Positions 23,151 to 33,474 of a stretch of DNA of 64,000 bases are shown here, in pieces. The position numbers were made by a program, and so were the translations under genes. The notes beneath the pieces are model-generated. The model ran no database searches, had not been told where the DNA came from, and was given only the letters and a program-made list of their open reading frames with translations. Every line of letters begins with the position of its first letter. Position 1 is the stretch's first letter. This stretch comes from Harmonia axyridis (taxonomy: Eukaryota; Arthropoda; Insecta; Coleoptera; Coccinellidae), in assembly GCF_914767665.1 (NCBI RefSeq), contig NC_059505.1:30315506-30379505 (forward strand), read 5' to 3'.

Positions 23151-24026
23151 TACAGGATGGTCTATCTCAGGGAAGCCACCCCGTATATTTCTTATTCCAT
23201 AGTGATTGGAAAAATTTCCTGAAACACGTCGGATGATTTTGTTTTGGGAACATCTTTTAAGGTAGGTATATTTGAGGCTTGCCCCTAAGCAACCCCTAAA
23301 AGGGGCCCTTTAACTCCTCAAAATTGAATATGGAAGAGGGTTTGAGCGATACTTCAATTGAAAGGTCTCGGAAACCTCTTATCAACAGTGTATGAAAAAC
23401 TTAATTTTGATGAACAGTTTTCGCTAAAAATCAATTGAAAATTTTGGTTTATTATACAATGTACAAGCCCATTTTTACTAAGCCTTTCTACAAAAAACCT
23501 TAACAAAAATCACATTCTCAAGAAAATTGAATTGTTTCATCATGCTTTTATTCAGAAAATATTTAATCTGCGTTTTTAAAACAACTGTTTCTGTTCGAAT
23601 TGTTCTTCATCGACTTCCATACAATAATACAATCTTGATTGGAAACCGTCTCTTACATGGTTCATCATAATTGGAGTTATTTGACGACACTGATTTACAA
23701 TTTACAGGCTGAGTTACAAAATTCTTGGATGTCCCCACAAGAAGCAGTCAGATGGTTTTTGGCGAAAACGGTTCATCACCGTTCTAAAAAAGGCTTCCAA
23801 GACCTTTGAATTGAAGTATCACTCAACCCGAGACTCAACCCCTTTTCTCTATTCAATTTTAAGGGGTTGGAGCGCCCCCTCTTAAGGGGTTGACCGTTCA
23901 CGCCTCAAATATACATCAAAAGATGACCCCCAAACAGAATTATTCGACGTGTTCCGGGAAATTTTCCCAATCACTATAGGATAAGAAATATATGGGGTGG
24001 CTCGTCTGAGATGGAACACCCTGTAT
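23151..24026. repeat. Foldback (MITE-like) element
   Basis: The left arm (23151-23400) and right arm (23790-24026) are inverse of each other with interruptions. Matching parts include TATTTCTTATTCCATAGTGA against TCACTATAGGATAAGAAATA, and AATTGAAAGGTCTCGGAAAC against its diverged inverse. The ends read TACAGGATGG and CACCCTGTA, close to the TACAGGGTG terminus common in insect MITEs. The loop has no ORF. No transposase identity is visible. Confidence 0.75.
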
Positions 24027-25042
24027 ATTATAGTATGTTTCTTCAACAGTGTTACTGAAAGTAATTGAGTTTTGGTGTTAAATATGTCAATTTATTTCAT
24101 AACGAAAATGTGTTGCTAGTTAAGTAAGTTCAAACACATAAGGTGAGTTATGACATGAAAAAAAACTTATGGGATGAATTCAATCACAAGTTGGAATTTT
24201 TATATCAGAATATTCCACAGACAGAATAAAATTAAAAAAACTGTACTTCGGCAGAATTATTTATATTTGACGTTGCACTACTACATACACAAATCTGAAA
24301 GCGTCGAACTTGACAGATCAATCAGTCAGATTTGGATTAAGGATAATTTGAACTTGAGTACAGCTCGTGATTGATTCAATTAACAAGAGCGTCAAATATT
24401 CAATTCAAGTATAAAATGACATCACGCGTAGTGAGATTTTGGCAGGTACCAAAACGTACTCATTATTGATTGATACGTTAACAAATTTGGTGATATTTCC
24501 TTGCTCGCTTTTATCTATTATAAAACTTCAATTGGCGATAGCCGATATTTCCAATGTGTCATTCTCATTTCTACTCATCTACTTCTCAAAAATATATAAT
24601 AAATAACTCGAATAATATAACAATACCTATGCAATACTGTAAATTTCATAATCTGGAAACGACACTGGAGTAGTTTTTTATAATACAAGTGCAGAAGGCT
24701 TCTTCCGCGAGTTAAAAAGTCAAGAAGGATCCACGAAGTGGGTAGTTTTTGAATGAACGAGTGCAGAATGAGCCTTTTGTACGAGTATTACATTATTTTT
24801 TCTACTTCACTGATTTTTTTTTATTGAAATCAATGGAATATTTGCTTGAATATCTTTTAGTGATTTTTGTAATGAGAAATGTGGGTTGGTAGAACAGTTA
24901 TATAATGCCCACTATCGGGAATTTAAGCATGATTCCTGAATAAATACCTCCCTCGCTTCATTTTCACAACGCTTTCCTGATTTTTCAAGTCGTCACAAAG
25001 AAGCTAACCTGTCCACCGCATGGTGACCACTGAAAGCAACAT
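24027..25042. other. Unassigned; small hairpin at 24681-24795
   Basis: TAATACAAGTGCAGAAGGC (about 24680-24699) pairs with GCCTTTTGTACGAGTATTA (about 24773-24791), so a short hairpin repeat is likely. The same ACAAGTGC/ACGAGTGC theme occurs in the MITE at 31873-32048. Nothing else recognised. Confidence 0.35.
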
Positions 25043-25074
25043 AAAGGTGTAGGATTTCACGTATACCTACTTAT

Positions 25075-25150
25075 GCGTTTCGTCCCTGGCACACACACCG
25101 GACTCATCAGTGTGACTTTGGTATAATTGTGTGTGCCGTGTCACAGACGC
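25075..25150 (-). ncRNA. Type III hammerhead ribozyme (copy 1)
   Basis: Read 5' to 3' on the minus strand: helix III strand GCG, cleavage triplet completed by UC, helix I UGUGAC, a 23-base loop, GUCACA closing helix I perfectly, the core CUGAUGA, helix II GUCC, a 14-base loop, GGAC, then GAAA and CGC closing helix III. Every invariant core base of the family is present. Helix III is open to the outside, which makes it type III. The two terminal loops contain GGCACACACA and UGUGUGUGCC, a perfect 10-bp match that could give a kissing interaction. Self-cleavage is predicted after the C of GUC. Confidence 0.88.
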
Positions 25151-25164
25151 TTGGGGAATTTATT

Positions 25165-25257
25165 ATTATCGGGAGCCGCCGGGACTCGAACCCGGGACCT
25201 TGTTGCATCTCGGTGAGTGAGAACACAGTCTTAGCCTCTAGGCCACTGAGTGCTGTG
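25165..25257 (-). other. tRNA-like pol III promoter region of the ribozyme element, copy 1
   Basis: Contains TGGCCTAGAGG (A box) and GGTTCGAGTCC (B box, matches the consensus) about 42 bases apart, within a sequence that only partly folds like a tRNA. Interpreted as an internal pol III promoter, not a functional tRNA. Confidence 0.75.
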
Positions 25258-25299
25258 TTTTATTATTGTTGCTATGTGGGCTTTATGAGAAGCCGCCAC

Positions 25300-26380
25300 A
25301 AAGGCATCCAATCATCTACTTGGTCTGTTGGTTTAATGTTTTTTCAAAAAAAGAGTTAAAATTCTGCTCACCCTGATTGAAAGAACCCAAAATCAAAATG
25401 CATCTGATTGTATATGCATTTTCCTATCAGAGCAGTTATTCTTAAAATTTTCGTCATTAAAAGCTCGGTGGAATAACAGAACGTTATAGCCAAGAAACGA
25501 CTTGGGATTCCGTTCAAAGGAAATAAGACAAGACTACAAATCATTCTAGTTCTAATTTGATAATCCCCTAAAACTACCTCCCATGTCTGCTGATTCAGCT
25601 TAAATCCAAGGGATTTAAAATCGGAGAAAAATAAAACGTAAAGTGTGCTTTCTTAATGACCGGGATATTGTTCCTAAACTCGAACGAATCCGTGCCTGGA
25701 ATTAAGACAGGTCGTTAAACATTGAAATTGCAGTTTTTACAGTTGCTGCGGACGCCGCTGTTTCAATGAACGCGGCTAGGTAAGAGACGTTAATGAAAAC
25801 TAACGTGATACTTAAGACACTTTTTTGTGCTGTTCCCGAGATTTTTTAATTAATCACATTCCTTCGAATGAACATTCTGGTCGCTTTCCTCCACGTTAGT
25901 TCAGGATTTTTTTTCGGTGGTAAAAACAGCGAGACGAGAAAATGAACCATTTGGCGAATGATAACGAATGGAAAGGAGTTTAACCGAAGATAAACTATCC
26001 CTCGAAAAGTATGAGTAAATTTTTTTCACAATCCAGCTTTCTGCTGTTAATACGGTAGATCTTGTTTACTGGTAGTCAAGGGCGTGGAAATGGAGGGGTA
26101 CTGAGGGTAATTAACCCACCAAGATTTGCAAGATTCTAAGACGAAGAACGAAAATTCTTCCATAAAATGAAACAATAATCATTTTATTTATTTTTTTTTG
26201 AAACGACACGCCCGTGAAAGATCGGACCCAATTACGGTTTATGAGTTTAATATCGCTTTAAAGATGAGTACTTTTATTGCACTACAAGCGAGTCTATGTC
26301 CGAGTTTTATGATTTTTCTTTATATATCCGCTTTATCGGCGTCGCCTCTTATTTGTCATTTGTGATTTCTGCATTAATCA
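25300..26380. other. Unassigned DNA
   Basis: No gene recognised. The segment 25660-25810 is less AT-rich and includes a GTAAGAG donor-like site after GCGGCTAG at 25769, but no reading frame or acceptor supports an exon. Confidence 0.25.
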
Positions 26381-26398
26381 TCGGTATACAGATACCCG

Positions 26399-26668
26399 TT
26401 GTTTTGGTTTTTTGTATTATTCTCTTCACAAAATTTCAATACTGTAGTTAGAGTGTTATTAAATTTATTGCCCAACACCCTACTGTATGAAAAAACTAAG
26501 ATAGAACCAATAATGAGTAGATTAAGAACATTAGGGAAAAAATTTGTAAACAACCCCCACAACCTACAAATCCTACAATGCAACACGATACTAGAAAATG
26601 ATAGCAGACGAAAGTACCCAACTAAACCACTAATGGATGTAATAAAGGACCTCTCAGAAACACTGTAG
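26399..26668 (+). pseudogene. LINE protein C-terminal fragment
   Basis: The 89 codons include NTVVRVLLNLLPNTLLYEKT and RLRTLGKKFVNNPHNLQI, the sort of sequence that follows the reverse transcriptase domain of CR1/Jockey-type LINEs (a helix, then a conserved LG.KFVNN motif). No catalytic part remains. AATAAA appears 170 bp downstream. Confidence 0.45.
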
Positions 26669-27600
26669 CTGTTAACACATTGAAATACCTTTTTTGTGTA
26701 GACGCATACATTTCTTCTTTTTTTTTTTTTGTCAAACAGAATATCTTAGTTATTTTACCATCCGTAATATTGTACAAAATGTAATTCACACGGGCAGAAA
26801 GACGCAAGTCGTTAGCCATTTGCTAAGCAATAAATATACTTTCTCTCTCTCAATTTATTGTGTTTTATTCAAATTGCAATTTATTTGTGCAGATATCAGT
26901 TTTGAATTGATTATATCTGAACGGTGTTTCTAAATTGGAGGTACAAAGGAAAATGACAGATTTCTCGGAACATTTGAAGAAAAAACGGCCGCAAACGTTT
27001 TGTTTTTGAGATTCCGGTGTTAGTGTTCAAGTTTTTTCTCATAGCTCCTTCCCGTCACAAGATATTTAACTTTATTTGGCATTGATATTCCAATTTAAAG
27101 TTTTGATCATGTGATTTGTTAACTTTGTATGCAAATCTACAGGGTGATATTTTTTCTGGAAGGATAAGCGCTTTTTCATTCCAGAACTATCTTTGGTGAA
27201 ACACTAATACTTTAAAAAAATTAAAAAAAAACTCTGGTCTAGTACTACACTTTTTGATTTGTTTTGTCATATCTGCTATCGATTTCGGGAAAAAATTCAA
27301 ATACCTCTGTAGTAATCCTCAGTAAAATCCAAATTATTATATACATCCAGTTAGTAATTAATGAAATGATTATAATTATTATTATTTAAATTAATGCGAT
27401 AAATAAGTTTCAACAAATAATTATTATTATATTAACCATTGAGCGGATACGCTACTCACGTACGACGTTACAATAATAATATATGTACATATATTTATTC
27501 TTTAGACCATAATTACATCATATACTCAATATCAATTATATATACAACAGTAACAACTATAGGTATAGGATATGTCAAATACAAAAAATAACCTAAATTA
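26669..27600. other. Unassigned AT-rich DNA
   Basis: Mostly AT-rich and simple; 27370-27560 is dominated by ATT/TAT runs. No feature beyond that. Confidence 0.3.
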
Positions 27601-27604
27601 AGCT

Positions 27605-27765
27605 AATTTACCTTCCGCATATATTCATCAACACTATAAATACATTTAGACAACAACAATTCAGAGAGTGAGGTCTTGAATATTTTCTCATCCTTCAAAT
27701 TTTTCAGTGAAGCTGGCAAAGCTTTGAACAATTTGACCCCCATGTATTTGGGACTTTTTAAAAAA
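27605..27765 (-). pseudogene. LINE protein C-terminal tail fragment
   Basis: The minus-strand reading includes SKYMGVKLFKALPASLKNLK followed by a helix ending in SVDEYM and a stop, the typical Y.G.K.YN.LP tail of CR1/Jockey-like LINEs. It is only about 50 codons long and ends near a poly-A-like run on its coding-strand side. Confidence 0.55.
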
Positions 27766-28330
27766 AAAATACGCGATCACATAGCACGATGAAGTATACA
27801 GTTTATCGATACAGGAGAGAAAGGAACTCAAGCGGGAAAACTACCACGTGCCTGCTCAGTGAAAAAACGAAATTAGATATATGTATTCCTACAAATCACC
27901 ATAAGATTTCCACATAATTTCTTAAAACAATAATCTTCATTCTAATATTTCAATATTTTCAATTTGTGGATGAAAGAAAATATATAATTTCGTTTTTCGC
28001 AAGAGAATTGATGATATGGTATTCTGGTAATGTATTTCTTTTCGGTGAAAGTTGGAATTATTGTAATATCCCGAACTTCCACTGAACATTCAATCGTTCT
28101 GGCAACACTGCATTTCATTTTTGCCCCTTCCCTCTGGGCAAATATTGACAGATCACTAGAATGTAACGTGTGGGTGTTCCCTCTCAAGAGTACCTACGAT
28201 ACATAATACGTGGGAGGTATAGATATATGTAGATAGAGTCAAATAATTAGATGGTTAATGAGAACACGGAATATAATTATGTTCATTCTCGAAATATTCC
28301 TGTAACTTTTTTCTGTTGAAAATTCTTCAT
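27766..28330. other. Unassigned DNA
   Basis: No gene or repeat recognised; an 81-codon minus ORF has no domain. Confidence 0.25.
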
Positions 28331-28338
28331 TAATTCGT

Positions 28339-28745
28339 TAATTCAATTTTCTGCAAACTGGTAATTCATGAGATATCGCAATAATTTTTTTTTTAAGGCA
28401 GACCCCGTATATTTCTACCTATTTTGTTAGAGCTGAAATTACTATTCCGAAAATATAGCATTCTTGATATTTTTCTGACCTAACGTACATTATATTATTA
28501 TATCTTTTAATCTTCCCTAAAAGTAAAAGTCCATGGACGTTAGGTCAGACGACCTAGCCGGCCACCTGTTGAAACATCGAACATGAATCAAGAATAATAT
28601 CAAATATGCTATATTTTTGGAAAGGTAATTTCCAGCTCTATCGAAATATGTAAAAATATATGGAGTATCCCATTTAACAAAAAATTCATAACGATATCTC
28701 CTGAATTATCAGTTTGCGGAAAAGTCGTTATTGAATTCTACGTAA
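28339..28745. repeat. Foldback (MITE-like) element
   Basis: The arms pair as CTGCAAACTGGTAATTCATG (about 28351) with the inverse of CTGAATTATCAGTTTGCGG (about 28702-28720), continuing through GAGATATCG, an ATATATTT segment and TAGAGCTG(G)AAATTAC. The arms are about 150 bp with many mismatches. No ORF. Confidence 0.7.
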
Positions 28746-30096
28746 AAAGTTGCTAAAAACGGATTTACAGAAATAAAAAATTTCAACAGAAAAAAAAATT
28801 TTCACAAATATTTCGAAAATGAGTATATTCGAAATACATCCTCTAACTATGTAACGGGGATAGCTATGAAATTGCGTTTTCCGCCATTGAGTTTCTCATG
28901 GAAATTGGACGTCAGACACCGACTATCTGGTATGGAAATAGAACTTTCCATTCGAAAGTGTCCAATTTGGCCCGTCCTGTACATAGCGTGAATAAACTAT
29001 ATTTGATACCCGGAGGTCTTTATATTTCCCCTAGGCAGCAAAAAATTCCTACAATATTATATTCAAACAACAAGCCACGAGCCGTCACTGGTTCAGTATC
29101 CCGCAAGAACTTCCTTGAAAAACGCAGATTCCAGGAATCGAACGTGTTAAATTCCGTTACCCTGATCCAACAGACCATGCAAATTTCCACAATGTGAAAA
29201 TTCACTGGACCTTGAATTTTCCACCGTAGCGGTTGCAGGGTGGTAAACAGACGATGATAAATAGTCGTATAGTTTCATTCCATCTAGGAACTAGCTTTCC
29301 GTAATTCATTCGAAAGCAACGAATTTTGTCACACAGATTAGATTCTGCACTAGGATCGTCATTCTTTGTAGAGATAATTTATAGTTTACGAGTATATTAT
29401 GAAAACAATAGCTGTAACAATTTTCATCGAACTTGTTTATGGATTTTCAAATTCGTTGATGCTGAATGGATAAAACATATTTCAGCAAAACAATAGAATG
29501 AAGGTAATTCGTTACTCATGGAGAAGACGTTTTTGTGTTTTTGTTTGAATCCCATAGTTTTGGGTTATTTGCTTGTGAAAAAATCGTCGCTCAGTTAAAA
29601 TTTAATAAATCTTATTTTTGATCATTTTCAACACCAGGCTTCGATCTAGATACATGGTGGACAACATAAAGCTGTCAGTCTAGTCGTATTTTTCAATAAG
29701 AATGCGTTTTTCGGAAAAAGCCGAAAAAATTTAATCTCATTTGAAAAACGACATTAATTTATTTCGGAAAATCATTCTCACAATCATAAATACAAATTTT
29801 TGAATGAATTAAAAAACAAGTCGAAAAAAAACCTCATGCAACTCAACAAATCTATTTCTCAAGTGAAAAATCTCTGAGACAACAATTCAGTTTTGAAAAT
29901 TTTGAAACTTGATGCTTCTCAGAAAATAAAGCTCAATAGACAGAAAGTTTGAATAATATACATTCATCAAATATGGAATGCAAACAGCTATATTCAATAC
30001 TCGAAGAGAGTAAACGGTGGATTTCAATTTACCAATGACGTTCTCCACACTAGGGAATTTTTCTGCAGACGCTGTAAGACAGATATTTTGGAATTG
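28746..30096. other. Unassigned DNA
   Basis: The ORF at 28898-29197 has no recognisable domain. Nothing else can be supported. Confidence 0.25.
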
Positions 30097-30454
30097 ATGT
30101 TTTGCAATAAATGGTTATAGCGCTTAGTGGTATTCGAAATAAATAGATCGTAGATGTCATACAAAAAGCTCAGGTATTTGTATATTTGTAAACATAACGC
30201 CATCGAAATATAAATCGATTTGTGTCTGTATCATAAAATTATTCTCGATTAAACATGTCAGCTTACGAGCCAAATTCTCGTCATCTACGGGGGTTTCAAT
30301 TTTCTGCGGCTAAAGCAGATCGAATGCTCTCAAATACCTACCTATGGTGAGGCCGCTATTAGTGAAAGAACGTGCCGAGAGTGGTTTCATTTCAATGCAT
30401 CCAGAACGGTGATTTTGCCGTCAAAGACCAGCATAGCGGTAATACAGAGAAGGT

Positions 30455-30703
30455 TGTAGGATTTCACATATGCCTACTTATGCGTTTCGTCTCTGGCACA
30501 CACACCGGACTCATCAGTGTGACTTTGGTATATTTGTGTGTGCCGTGTCACAGACGCTCGAGGAATTTATTATTATCGGGCGCCGCCGGGGCTCGAACCC
30601 GGCACCTTGTCGCATCTCGGTGAGTAAGTCTACACACTTACCCACTAGGCCACCGAGTGCTGTGTTTATAGTTGCTACGTGGAGCTTCATGAGAAGCCCC
30701 CAC
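30455..30703 (-). mobile_element. Short retroelement with tRNA-like head and hammerhead ribozyme (copy 2)
   Basis: Same structure and ends as the copy at 25048-25299. AAGGTT occurs on both sides (30450-30455 and 30704-30709), and comparison with other mariner copies shows that the element was inserted into a GGTTT site of the mariner, so the boundaries are well defined. The A box here is TGGCCTAGTGG, a perfect consensus match; the B box is GGTTCGAGCCC with one deviation. Confidence 0.9.
30482..30557 (-). ncRNA. Type III hammerhead ribozyme (copy 2)
   Basis: Same 76-base layout as copy 1: GCG UC, UGUGAC, loop, GUCACA, CUGAUGA, GUCC, loop, AGAC, GAAA, CGC. All core residues are kept. Helix II has one C-A mismatch at the loop end, leaving three pairs, and loop 1 differs at one to two bases, but the 10-base loop-loop complementarity is intact. 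Cleavage is predicted after GUC. Confidence 0.85.
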
Positions 30704-30787
30704 AAGGTTTTCGAAGATGCCGAATTGGAGGCATTACTTGATCAAGACTAGTGTCAAACAAAACGAGAATTGGCAGGATCATTGGGA

Positions 30788-31521
30788 TTGATGTACAGAG
30801 AATATCTACAGAGAATACTTCACGCTTTCAACCAGGAAGCCAAATCATGGAATATGCTCATAAACACAACCAAAACAAAATGTAGGGTAACATCTAAAGA
30901 ACCCGTAAGATGTAAATTGGAGATTGATGGAAAGATGGTGAAACAGGTGAGAGAGTTCACATACTCAGGAGCAGACATCACTAGCGACGGAGACCTAAAG
31001 CATGAAGTAAGAAATCAGACAATGGAAGTGCCGAGGATATCAGGTTGTCTTCAGGATATTGTATGGCGCAATAAAATCTCAACAAAGACAGCAAAGTAAG
31101 AATATATAAGACAGTCATTCGACCCATCATTACTTATGCTGCGGAGACAAGACCAGATATGGCAAGGACAACACAGATGATGAGAACGACAGAGATGAGG
31201 ATAATAAGGAGAATACATGGAAAACCTTCACTGGACAGGGTGAGAAACGAGGAACTAAGGGAACGAAGCGGGATTCAAGACGTGGAAAAGTTTGTGAGGC
31301 AGAGGAGAAAATACTGGAATAAGCACATAGAGAGAATGCCGGACAACAGACTGGTGAAAGGAGCAAGGCAGAACAAACCCACAGGGAAGAGAACCCAGGG
31401 AAGACCACCGAAACGTTGGAAAGAATGCTGGACGTCTACGTCGGAAAAGACTGACTAATTATTAACAGGCAGAAGCCTACCTATATGAACTACCAGCTCA
31501 TATAAGAAAGAAAAGAAGAAG
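30788..31521 (+). mobile_element. RTE-type LINE, 3' fragment
   Basis: The 5'-truncated LINE inserted into the mariner with a 7-bp target duplication, ATTGGGA (30781-30787 and 31522-31528). The translation over 30770-31099 has MLINTTKTKCRV, then a CKLEIDGKMVKQVREFTYSG segment, and continues after a stop (31159-31458) with RIIRRIHGKPSLDRVRNEEL and the end TQGRPPKRWKECW. This is the thumb and C-terminal region of RTE-clade endonuclease/reverse transcriptase proteins. The 3' tail is AAG/AAAG-rich, as in RTE elements. No catalytic domain is present. Confidence 0.88.
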
Positions 31522-31863
31522 ATTGGGAGTGAAACAACATTTTTTTTCAAAATGCCTGAAAGTCATGGGAATGATTAAGAAACAAGGAAATAGGGTGCCG
31601 TGCGAATTGAAGCCGAGAGATGTTGAACGGCGTTTATTTACTTGTGAACAGCTGCTTATATTGTGGCTTGAGAAGAAAAATTGGTTCATTACGATAATCC
31701 CAAACGTAGAAAATAATGAGGATATCCCGTCCATGCTTCCACGTCCGCGGCCAAACCGAATATTCACGGTTCCAAGGTCATGCTCAGTATTTGGTGCGAC
31801 CAACTCGGCGTAGTGTATATGAGTTGTTAAAATCGACTGAAACAATCATAGGCGATCATTATC

Positions 31864-32262
31864 GTAAGTAATTGCACAAGTGCATCAAAATTACCGATAA
31901 TTTTGCATGACAGCGTGTTGTCATAAAACTGCATGAGTTCACCGAAGGTGGAGGGCTCTTTCTCCAAAAATGAAAATGACCGAATGCAGTTTTTCAAAGA
32001 AAACACGCTGGAATGCGAAATTATCCGGTAATTTTGATGCACGAGTGTAATTCGGGGGAATATTTCCCGAATAAACTGTTACATTACCTGTCAAACTGAT
32101 TTAGAATGGAATTGCCATAGATTCGAACTGTGTAAGATGCATAGAAACTAAGCATCTATGAACAGAACAATTATCGCAGTGCAGTTTCGCTTTCTACAAT
32201 GCAATTATCGCTGTAATTTTCGATAATTGTTCTCCAGATACATAGAATTTTTGACAGGAGGG
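31864..32262. repeat. Palindromic MITE inside the mariner
   Basis: Comparison with the other mariner copies shows extra DNA between TTATCG and GAATGCAATTAATGCG. It contains three nested inverted repeats: GTGCATCAAAATTACCG (31880-31896) with its inverse near 32024-32040, extended to arms 31873-31917 and 32004-32048; AGAACAATTATCG (32164-32176) with CGATAATTGTTCT (32221-32233); and AGATGCATAG/AAGCATCT at about 32134-32157. No ORF, no obvious transposase kinship. Confidence 0.65.
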
Positions 32263-32683
32263 AAATATTCGAATGCAATTAATGCGCTTGAGCCGACTAT
32301 TGAAAGACAACGAAGTGTGATGAAGTAATTTTACAGCATGGCAATCATCGACCCCATGTTGCGAAAGCTTGGAAACGTTGAAACGTATTCTCCAGACGTT
32401 GCTTCCTCGGACTATCTTTTGTTTCGATTAATGACACACGGCCTGGCTGACCAGCACTTCCGGTCTTATAAAATAAAAGAGAGAAATAAAAAATTGGATC
32501 GATTCGTGGATCGCTTCAAAAGATGACCATTTTTTTCAAAGTGGGATTCGTACGCTGTCCAAAAGATGATAGAAAGTAGTGGCCAGCGATGGACAATATT
32601 TTGAATCATAAATGTATAACCGGTTTTTTACAATTAAGCCTCAAATTTCGAAAAAAAAAATTGAAAAAGCAAACTTGTACGCC

Positions 32684-33470
32684 TAATAACGTCTACCTGA
32701 AAGATCCAGAAACTGAATCCAGATTACCCACCACAATCCAGTTGTTGGAATAACATTTCCCGAACATATCGCGCATACAAACAACCACGTACTGCATATT
32801 AGTTCCCAACAACTCCCCGGACGAATTTTTCACGTCCAATACTCCGCATTTTCCGTCATTCCGTTTATTTTACCCCCTCGACGACTTTCCCGGCCCGGAA
32901 AACGGCCCCTCTCGGTTGTTTTATCTAATCTCAACCCAAACATCCCGGCCCCACAGGAAGCGACAATTGGATATTCAAAGTTGGAATTAAATTAGGTTAA
33001 TGCCTGATTCGTCTTCTCGATTGCAATATGAAAATCAAGTTTGGAAAACTTTAAATTGGAGGGTTTTCCGATTGGCGGAGGCTCCGGGATCCCGTGGAAT
33101 TTTTTCTCGCTAAATACAATTTGACTCATGAAATATTTATGGAATCGGTGTCTTCGGCAAAAACCTCAGTGGAGTTGCTGAAGTTGCTTCGACGAACTGA
33201 TTTCTGGATATGGTCCGATGATTTTTGGAGGCGGGAATTTTGACTGATTTGTTCCCGGTCTGAGGTTAATCTTGATTTTTTTTATGGGTCTAATTGGATT
33301 TCAATTCTCGGAGTTCTAGAGTTAGGAGAGTTTGTTGCAAATGCATCCAAGCATTGTTTATTTCCTTACAAACTTTTTTAATTTAACGGAGCTCCAGGTT
33401 TTTCACCTGGTGTTTCAGTAACAACTTCTGTTCACTCTTCCGCGATACGAAAAAGGATTGTGTTCCTTCT
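32684..33470. other. Non-coding DNA, less AT-rich, no gene recognised
   Basis: The stretch 32730-32990 is richer in C and G than most of the window and contains no long ORF and no recognised repeat. It could be unique sequence of the receptor intron or its regulatory DNA, but nothing specific can be shown. Confidence 0.3.
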
Positions 33471-33474
33471 TCTT

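Larger units (their letters stand above)
25048..25299 (-). mobile_element. Short retroelement with tRNA-like head and hammerhead ribozyme (copy 1)
   Basis: On the minus strand the order is: a leader of about 50 bases, a pol III A box (TGGCCTAGAGG), a tRNA-like B box inside a 5-bp T-stem (CCGGG TTCGAGT CCCGG), a spacer with ATAATAATAAATT, a hammerhead ribozyme and a short tail ending CCTACA. The + strand starts TGTAGGATTTCAC and ends GAAGCCGCCACA. AAGG (or AAAGG) lies on both sides, suggesting a target duplication of 4-5 bp. The second copy at 30455-30703 has the same ends. A tRNA-derived SINE is the simplest call; the TG...CA ends and short duplication also fit a solo LTR of a retrozyme. Confidence 0.85.
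30097..32683 (+). mobile_element. mariner element interrupted by three other insertions
   Basis: A mariner related to those at 16190, 20906, 56965 and 59071. Its parts are split: the 5' part at 30097-30449 (with the helix-turn-helix region around ERTCREWF-like sequence), a segment at 30704-30787, one at 31522-31863 (RDVERRLFTCEQLL and the region before the second catalytic aspartate), and the 3' part at 32263-32683 with SSDYLLFRLMTHGLADQHF and the end AACTTGTACGCC. Between them lie the second ribozyme element, an RTE LINE 3' end and a palindromic MITE. The layered insertions show the mariner is the oldest of the four. Confidence 0.9.
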
